Assembly: GCA_934489915.1 (NCBI GenBank)
Contig: CAKSSZ010000048.1
Coordinates: forward strand, 1-8,544
Reading direction: 5' to 3'
Source of the DNA: an uncultured Clostridia bacterium
Lineage (GTDB): Bacteria; Bacillota; Clostridia; HGM11514
Length of the DNA stretch: 8,544 nt
Part shown: piece by piece, positions 1 to 5,800 of the stretch
Layout: the number at the start of each line of letters is the position of its first letter
How positions within the stretch are numbered: the first letter of the stretch is position 1
Made by a program: the position numbers and the translations under genes
Notes under the pieces: model-generated
Seen by the model: only the letters and a program-made list of their open reading frames with translations
Database searches by the model: none
What the model was told of the DNA's origin: nothing

Positions 1-113
1 TGGTGAAAAAACACTTCCAGATTGATGAAGAGGGCTTTGTAAATATTCCTCAAAAACCCGGTTTGGGTGTGGAAATTGATGAAGAAGTACTCCGTCACTA
101 TGAGGTGAAATAG
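1..113 (+). CDS. Enolase-superfamily (mandelate racemase/muconate lactonizing type) sugar-acid dehydratase, C-terminal end only
   Basis: Only the last 36 codons are visible, read from base 3 to the TAG at 111-113; the start lies outside the window. The tail contains NIPQKPGLGVEIDEE followed by a short charged end. The pattern 'P..PGLGv.id...l..y' is how many sugar-acid dehydratases of the mandelate racemase/muconate lactonizing branch end, where this segment packs back onto the alpha/beta barrel. Those enzymes remove water from an aldonate to give a 2-keto-3-deoxy-aldonate, using Mg2+ in the cytoplasm. The catalytic residues are not in view, so the substrate cannot be read. The aldolase and dehydrogenase downstream support a dehydratase role. 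The stop is one base before the next start, which points to an operon. Another member of the superfamily, such as a racemase or cycloisomerase, cannot be excluded. Confidence 0.72.
   Translation, partial: VKKHFQIDEEGFVNIPQKPGLGVEIDEEVLRHYEVK
102..108 (+). promoter_or_regulatory. Ribosome binding site of the M24-family gene
   Basis: GAGGTGA lies 6 bases before the ATG at 115 and sits inside the last codons of the preceding gene. The position implies coupled translation of the two genes. Confidence 0.7.
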
Positions 114-114
114 G

Positions 115-756
115 ATGGAACGGGCATGGGAAATGCAGCAGGAGATATTCCGGGCGGTGAAAGCCTCCGTCCGTGCCGGTATGAGTGAGGCGCAGGTGGC
201 GGCAGTGATTGACCGGTGCGGCTATCCTTGGCAGGGAGACCTGCTCTCCGGGGAACGGACGGCAGAGGTGGAGGGCGGCTTTACCGATCGGGTTTTGCAG
301 CCCGGGGATCCTCTTCTGCTGGATTTGCAGCTGTGGGATGGCCGGTGTTGGTCGGATATTACCCGTACCTTTTTTGTAGAATGGGTATCCGATCCCGCCC
401 GGAGAGCATTTGAGGCGGTTGCTACGGCCATTGGGGCAGCGGAAAAACGCCTTGCTCCCGGTGTGACCGGAGAAGAGCTGTTTGATACCTTACAGGCAGC
501 TTTGCCGGAGGAGGGGAGGTTTTCTCACCACGGAGGGCACCTGATCGGTGCAGAGCCATTAGAGCAGCCGCAATTTTACCCCGGCGCCACCGAGCCGCTT
601 CCGGTCGGTACACGGATCACCTTAGAGCCGGGGCTGTATTTTCCCGGTCGGTTCGGGATTCGTTTGGAAAATAATTATGAGATTACGGAGCAGGGCTTTC
701 TTCCCCTGTTTTCGAATTTGTTACCAATAGATGAGTATCTGCTGAAAGGAATTTAA
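115..756 (+). CDS. M24-family (Xaa-Pro aminopeptidase/creatinase fold) protein, short form with altered active site
   Basis: This 213-residue protein covers one M24 'pita-bread' catalytic domain and lacks the N-terminal domain found in most prolidases and aminopeptidase P. The five dinuclear-metal ligands are visible: D70 and D81 (in LLLDL and SDITRTF), H142 (GGHLIG), E171 (LEPGLY) and E185 (RLENNYEI). The histidine corresponding to E. coli aminopeptidase P H350 is kept as H138. By hand alignment, two other active-site histidines are not: the one after the SG motif is E53, and the one in the usual 'VHExP' stretch is L149. It probably binds metals, but proline-peptide cleavage is doubtful; members of this fold also act on small molecules, as creatinase does. 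The start follows the upstream stop by one base. The aldolase gene begins 3 bases after its stop, so a job in the same sugar-acid pathway is plausible but unproven. The family call is firm; the substrate is unknown. Confidence 0.85.
   Translation: MERAWEMQQEIFRAVKASVRAGMSEAQVAAVIDRCGYPWQGDLLSGERTAEVEGGFTDRVLQPGDPLLLDLQLWDGRCWSDITRTFFVEWVSDPARRAFEAVATAIGAAEKRLAPGVTGEELFDTLQAALPEEGRFSHHGGHLIGAEPLEQPQFYPGATEPLPVGTRITLEPGLYFPGRFGIRLENNYEITEQGFLPLFSNLLPIDEYLLKGI
744..750 (+). promoter_or_regulatory. Ribosome binding site of the aldolase gene
   Basis: GAAAGGA lies 9 bases before the ATG at 760, overlapping the last codons of the M24-family gene. It confirms that start and suggests coupled translation. 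Confidence 0.7.
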
Positions 757-759
757 AGT

Positions 760-1656
760 ATGTTAGAAGGAGCCTTTGGCGTTGTATTAACGCCTTTTAC
801 CCCTCGGGGAACTGTAGATTATGACGCCTTGGAGCGGGAGCTGGATTTTTTGCTCCGCTCGGAGATCCCCGGATTTTTTGTTTGCGGCACCACGGGAGAA
901 TTTGTACATCTTTCTCCGGAGGAAAATGCAGCGGTGCTGCAGTTTTGCGCCAAGCGTCTGGGAGGAAAAAAGACGCTTCTGGCAGGCGCATGTGCGTCAG
1001 ATGTGAACACCTCCGCCTTTTATATGCGCTGTGCACAAGAGGCGGGTTACCGGGCGGCGGTCGTTTGCCCGCCCTACTATTTTACCAGAAGTCAGGAAGA
1101 TATTGTTCGTTTTTATCGTGCTCTCTGCAAACTGGAAATTTGCGATTTGGTGCTTTATAACATCCCCTTCTTCACTGCACCTATCGCCCGGGAGAGTTTC
1201 CTGACCCTTTTGGAAGAGGAACGAGTCATCGCTATGAAGGATTCCTCTGCCAATATGAAGCAAATTTGTCATGAAATTGATTTGGCAAAACGGGTTCGTC
1301 CGGATTTCTCAATTTTAAGCGGGACGGACGATTGTCTGGTTCCTGCCTTGGCGGCAGGATGCAAGGGCAGCACCACTGCATTTTCTGTTATATTGCCGGA
1401 AATTAATGCAGAGATTTACCGTCTGTTTTATGCGGGGAAAATACAGGAGGCAATGGCACTTAATCAAAGCTGCCTGCCCTTATTGCGGCTGGCAGAAGAG
1501 GTGATGTTCCCCACCGGCTATAAGATGATTTTCCGGGAACGGGGTTTTCAAATGGGCGATTGTCAGCCCAATGATGAAGAAAAAATTCGCTGGATTGCTC
1601 CCCTGATTCATCAGGAGCTGGAGCGGTTGCTGGGCGACGCAGCTTTTATCGGATAG
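760..1656 (+). CDS. DapA/N-acetylneuraminate lyase family Schiff-base aldolase (probable 2-keto-3-deoxy-sugar-acid aldolase)
   Basis: At 298 residues this is a full-length single-domain (beta/alpha)8 enzyme of the DHDPS/NAL superfamily. Its hallmarks are G43-TTGE (binds the pyruvate carboxylate), PPYY at 104-107, Y133 in LYNIP (the catalytic tyrosine), K160 in IAMKDSS (forms the Schiff base with pyruvate), and SGTDD at 187-191. In true dihydrodipicolinate synthase an arginine that binds the aspartate-semialdehyde carboxylate follows the YN.P motif; here the matching residue is F138. Lysine biosynthesis is therefore unlikely. Cleavage of a 2-keto-3-deoxy sugar acid to pyruvate plus an aldehyde is the better guess. 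The dehydratase upstream would supply that substrate, and the dehydrogenase 16 bases downstream could oxidise the sugar or reduce the aldehyde. N-acetylneuraminate lyase or a dehydratase of the same superfamily remain alternatives. Family assignment is secure; the precise substrate is not. Confidence 0.9.
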   Translation: MLEGAFGVVLTPFTPRGTVDYDALERELDFLLRSEIPGFFVCGTTGEFVHLSPEENAAVLQFCAKRLGGKKTLLAGACASDVNTSAFYMRCAQEAGYRAAVVCPPYYFTRSQEDIVRFYRALCKLEICDLVLYNIPFFTAPIARESFLTLLEEERVIAMKDSSANMKQICHEIDLAKRVRPDFSILSGTDDCLVPALAAGCKGSTTAFSVILPEINAEIYRLFYAGKIQEAMALNQSCLPLLRLAEEVMFPTGYKMIFRERGFQMGDCQPNDEEKIRWIAPLIHQELERLLGDAAFIG

Positions 1657-1662
1657 AAAGGA
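1656..1662 (+). promoter_or_regulatory. Ribosome binding site that favours the GTG at 1673
   Basis: GAAAGGA begins at the last base of the aldolase stop codon. It is 10 bases from the GTG at 1673 but only 1 base from the in-frame GTG at 1664, so the downstream GTG is the better start. Confidence 0.55.
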
Positions 1663-1672
1663 TGTGGAGTGC

Positions 1673-2707
1673 GTGAAAGCGGCAGTTTGGACAAAAATCA
1701 ATCATGTGGAAATTCAGGAAAGACCCATGCCCCAAGCGCAGCCGGGCGGAGTGGTCGTGCGTGTGCATAACGTTGGGGTTTGTGCAACGGATGTGCATAT
1801 GATTACCGGGCGCATTGCGCTTGCGGAGCCGCCCCATGTTCTGGGGCATGAGATTGCCGGCGAGGTTTGGGAACTGGGAGAAGGCGTGACCGGCTGGAAT
1901 CAGGGCGACCGGGTGGCAATTGATACCATCGTATCCTGCGGGCGGTGCCCGGCTTGCAAATCCGGGCGGCGGGAGCTTTGCCCCCATCGGCAGGAAATTG
2001 GATACCCGCCTTTCTCCGGCGGATATGCAGAATTTGTGGCAGTACCTGCCCAGTGCTTAGTGGCGCTGCCGGACGCTCTGTCCTATCGGGAAGCGGCGAT
2101 TTTAGAAAGCGTGGCTTGCCCCTTTGGGTCGGTGATGCGGATTGGCATTCCTACCGGAGCGGATGTTCTGGTGCAGGGGGGAGGCCCTGCGGGGATTGCC
2201 TATATCCAATCTGCCAAGCTTCGCGGAGCAGGTCGTGTGATTGCTTCTGTAAGAGGCAAAGAGCGGATCGAATATGCCAAGCAATTCGGCGCTGATGTGG
2301 TGATTGATGCAGAGCATGAAAATGTTTTGGAACGGGTTTTAGAGGAGACAGACGGCCGGGGGTGCGATGTTGTAATGGACGCAGCCGGCAGCCGGGACAG
2401 TATTCTCCTTTGCTTTGACGCTTGCTGCCCGGGGGGCGATGTGTTTTTCTATGGGATTCCGGATGCGTCTGTGGAGCTGCCATTTCCCTTTATGAAGCTG
2501 CTGACCAAGCAGCTTCGGCTCCACGGTGTGTTGGAATATTGCGCCGGATGGGACACATTGGTGAAGCTTACCGCCTGCGGACGGATGAATGTGCGGGATA
2601 TGGTAACGCACACCTTTTCTTTAGAGGAATTACCCCGTGCGGTGGAACTGGTAAAATCAAAGGATCGAAGCTTAATCAAGGCGGTCATTCAGGTACTGCC
2701 CGATTGA
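1673..2707 (+). CDS. Zinc-dependent medium-chain alcohol/polyol dehydrogenase (sorbitol/threonine dehydrogenase type)
   Basis: This 344-residue protein oxidises or reduces an alcohol with a nicotinamide cofactor in the cytoplasm. Likely catalytic zinc ligands are C37 (GVCATD), H59 and E60 (LGHE) and E145 (ILESVAC). The structural zinc lobe is intact with C89, C92, C95 and C103. The Rossmann motif is G169-GGPAG-174. After the second Rossmann strand the usual NAD-binding acidic residue appears to be V193, followed by R194, which hints at NADP(H) preference; this is inference from a hand alignment. The start is GTG at 1673, because it gives the common family opening MKAAVW and good spacing to GAAAGGA; starting at GTG 1664 would add three residues. 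As the last gene of the tight cluster it could oxidise the free sugar, act on a keto-deoxy acid, or reduce the aldehyde made by the aldolase. The family is clear and the substrate unknown. Confidence 0.88.
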   Translation: MKAAVWTKINHVEIQERPMPQAQPGGVVVRVHNVGVCATDVHMITGRIALAEPPHVLGHEIAGEVWELGEGVTGWNQGDRVAIDTIVSCGRCPACKSGRRELCPHRQEIGYPPFSGGYAEFVAVPAQCLVALPDALSYREAAILESVACPFGSVMRIGIPTGADVLVQGGGPAGIAYIQSAKLRGAGRVIASVRGKERIEYAKQFGADVVIDAEHENVLERVLEETDGRGCDVVMDAAGSRDSILLCFDACCPGGDVFFYGIPDASVELPFPFMKLLTKQLRLHGVLEYCAGWDTLVKLTACGRMNVRDMVTHTFSLEELPRAVELVKSKDRSLIKAVIQVLPD

Positions 2708-2732
2708 GAATGCTGACAATAAAATTTATTTT
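2704..2732 (+). promoter_or_regulatory. Candidate sigma-A promoter for the giant secreted protein
   Basis: TTGAGA at 2704-2709 (5 of 6 to the -35 consensus) overlaps the stop codon of the dehydrogenase. It is followed by a 17-base AT-rich spacer and TATTTT at 2727-2732 (4 of 6 to the -10 consensus). The spacing is ideal but the -10 is weak. If real, transcription would start near 2739, and the left arm of the nearby inverted repeat would be mostly absent from that transcript. Confidence 0.25.
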
Positions 2733-2772
2733 CGCTTTTTCCAACAGGAGGTGACAAACATAAAAAGCGAAA
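2730..2772 (+). promoter_or_regulatory. Leader stem-loop presenting a perfect Shine-Dalgarno sequence in its loop
   Basis: TTTCGCTTTTT at 2730-2740 and AAAAAGCGAAA at 2762-2772 form an 11-bp perfect inverted repeat around a 21-base loop. The loop carries AGGAGGTGA at 2746-2754, fully complementary to the 16S rRNA tail, yet the likely start codon of the next gene is 53 bases further on. No T-run follows the right arm, so it does not look like an intrinsic terminator. It could act as a ribosome standby site, a stability element, or an operator-like palindrome. Confidence 0.45.
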
Positions 2773-2792
2773 TTAAAATAAACATGAAAATG

Positions 2793-2799
2793 AAAGGAG
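2793..2799 (+). promoter_or_regulatory. Ribosome binding site of the giant secreted protein
   Basis: AAAGGAG lies 8 bases before the ATG at 2808 and decides that start over the in-frame ATGs at 2784 and 2790, which have no such site at a suitable distance. Confidence 0.7.
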
Positions 2800-2807
2800 A
2801 ATGTGAA

Positions 2808-2882
2808 ATGAAGAAGTATTTGGGAATCCTTGTGGTTTTATGTATGTTAACAACGTTACTCATCCCCGGCTTTGCTTTAGCA
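2808..2882 (+). other. Sec signal peptide
   Basis: The first 25 residues show MKK as the positive n-region, a hydrophobic stretch of about 15 residues, and P20-G-F-A-L-A-A-26 as the cleavage region. Signal peptidase I would cut after A25 or A26. There is no lipobox cysteine at the cleavage site, so a lipoprotein is unlikely. Confidence 0.9.
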
Positions 2883-5800
2883 GCAGAGAATATTTTAGAC
2901 AACGGTGGGCTGGAAACCGGTGATACCACCGGCTGGACGACCTATCCTCCGGGGAATTTTGCTTCCGGTAATATTGCAATTTCAGCTGTGGTAGAGGCGG
3001 CGCATAGCGGTTCCTACGGTTTAAAGCTGGAAACCACCGCCAATAGCCCGGGCTGGAGCAATACCGGCGCTTATCTGACGGTGGCAGGTTCTAAGATTGA
3101 TTTGAGCAAAGAATATGTATTAAGCTGCTATGTAAAATCCGCAGATGGGAAAAACCGCAAGCTGCGGCTGGCGGCGATGTATCGGAATGCCGCAACAGAC
3201 GGGCTTTATACCTATGCTTCCGATTTTGTCACGGTAGGGGCAGAATGGCAAAAGCTTTCCCTGACCATGGCGGCGGGGAACACGGTATTAACCTCGGAGC
3301 AGCAGGCGGAGATGTACTCCATGGAAGTATACGTGCAAAACCCCATTACCGAGGAAAGTGCCGGCATCTATTATGCGGATGACATGGAATTGGCGGAAGC
3401 TACCGCCATTGAAACGGTGAGGAATACCGTCAGCGTTGGTGAAAACGGCAAGGTGACCATCGGCGGGAAGGATTACACCGGCGAGAGCCAATTAGACGGA
3501 CTGCTCCCGGGCAGCGTCCTAGCCTTCACCGTTACGCCGGATGACGGATATGAAATCGATACTGTTACCTATGACAACAAGGAGATCACCGGTGCCACGC
3601 TGACAGTGGTGAAGGACGCAACCTTAAAGGTCATCTTCCGGAAAAAGACGGACGGCAACCTGTTTGATAACGGCGGATTGGAACAAGGAACGGTGGACGG
3701 CTGGGTTACTTATCCCCCGGGAAATTTTGCACCCGGAAACATAGCCATTTCAGCTGTGGCAGAGGCGGCACACACCGGTTCCTACGGCATGAAATTACAG
3801 AGCACTGCCAATACTCCGGAATGGGGACATACCGGAGCGGTATATTCCATTAAGGTATCCAAGCTGAATCTGGATCAGCGTTACTTACTGACCTGCTGGG
3901 CAAAATCCGGCGATGGGAAGACCCGCCGGGTACGGATTGCTGCGATATATCGAAACACCAACACGGACAACCTGGCAGAATCGGTCAGCGATTATATGAC
4001 CATAGGATCGGATTGGAAACAGCTGTCTTTTGAAATTGATATCCCCAGAGAAACACTGGGTGATAAGCTGTCCGAAGCGGATGTGGTGGAGCTGATGTTC
4101 CAAAATCCCATTACCGATGAGGACGCAGGCGTCTATTATATGGACGATTTCTCCATGAAGCTCAATAATATTGTAGACAACTATAGCTTTGAGGAAGGTC
4201 ATATGGACGGCTGGGCGGCATATCCTCCCAATGACTGGGGCGCCTGGACAGAGGTGACAGAAGACACCGCAAGAACCGGTTCTCACAGCTTGAAAATTAG
4301 AACGGATAATAATGTGCCCGATTTTGATCACACCGGCGCTTATTATTCCCTGCCGGTAGACAAGATGGATCCGGAAAAGGCCTATGCGGCTTCTGCCTGG
4401 TTAAAATCCGCAGACGGAAAAAATCATGACATCAAGGTATATGCGGTGTACCGGAATGAGGCAACCGACGCATTGAAGGGCTTTGTCTCGGAAGAGACGG
4501 TTACCATTACTCCCGACGAATGGAAGCAGGTTTCCTTCACCATCAAAGAGGTTATGACAAGCGCTTATGTGCTGGAAATTTGCTTTGCAAATCCCAACAA
4601 CGACGGTAACAAGGGAACCTATTATTTAGACGATGCCTGTGTTTCCGTAATTGGCAAAAGACCGGCAGCGCCGGAGGCAAAGAATGTGAAGGTCACGGGG
4701 GACACCTCCGCTGTGGGCAATGTTCTGTCCGGCAGCTATACCTTCTATGATGATAACGACGATCCAGAAGGGGAGAGCGTTTACCGCTGGCTGCGGGGGG
4801 ACGATAAGAATAACGTGTCCTCCTGGACGGAAGCGGCAAAGGGGACCTGCACGGCAGAAAAAGCAATTACTTATCCCCTGACCGACGCTGACGCAGGGCA
4901 TTTCATGGCGTTGGAAATCACACCGAAGAGTACCGTAGAGCCTATGGACGGGCAAGCGGCTTACGGGATCTGCGACCGTAAAATCGGCGAGACTCTTCCG
5001 GCGGCTGTCATTGACCTGACCAAGCTGAAAACCGATTTCACTGTTGGAGAAACGGGTAAGGTGAAGGTGACGGGCGCAGCGGATAACGGCGCCGTGCTGG
5101 ATGTAACGGATAAGTCTACCGTGACCAGCAGCAATCCGGAGACACTTGAAATTTCCTCCGACGGTACCATGACTGCCAAGAAGATTGGCCTGGCAACGGT
5201 GACGGCGGTATATCAAAATGAAGGAATCACCCTGGAGAAAAAAGCAATTGCAGTGGTGGCAATGAAAAAGGTATCGGACAACGGCTTTGAAGATCCTTCC
5301 GTACCGGTTACTACTTATAATATGAACACCGGCGCCACCTATGAGAATACCACAGATTATTCCAAGGATGTGGTGAAAGACGGTAGCTATTCCCTCCTGC
5401 TGAAGAGCACCGGAGACGATATGATTGCTAACGATTTGCTCCGGAATGTGAATCGGAACCGGGGATATTTAGAGGCGTGGTTCTATGATGAGAACGCCTC
5501 CGGCAATCAGTCGGAAAGCGGCTTTTATATGACTGCTCGGGAGCAGACGCCGGAGGTTGGATTAGGCGTTCATCTGGGCTTTACCCCAAATCACCATGAC
5601 GGTCCCGAGGAATTCGGCGGCTCCGGAGATTTCTATTTTCGCGGAGTGCCCAGCTGCGGCGGATATATGACCTATGACGGCGGTCTTGCGAGAAGCAACG
5701 GCTGGCATCAGGCAATCCTTGATTTTAGCGGCGAGGGCTATGCTCTTTATGTGGACGGTGTAAAAATTGCGCACCGTGACAGCGGAAACGGCGGCTTGAA

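Noticed and set aside
1662..1676. ATG at 1662 as the dehydrogenase start
   Set aside because: It is in another frame and reads four codons to a TGA, so it cannot start the dehydrogenase.
2730..2772. Inverted repeat as an intrinsic terminator of the upstream operon
   Set aside because: The stem is mostly A/T pairs with only three G/C pairs, the loop is 21 bases, and no T-run follows the right arm on the + strand.
2760..2807. Separate small leader peptide after the perfect Shine-Dalgarno
   Set aside because: The reading frame from ATA 2760 is continuous with the giant protein and has no stop, so it would be an N-terminal extension rather than a separate peptide.
4626..5216. 196-codon open frame on the minus strand
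   Set aside because: It is opposite Ig-like repeat A and the Big_2 domain, with no recognisable protein features.
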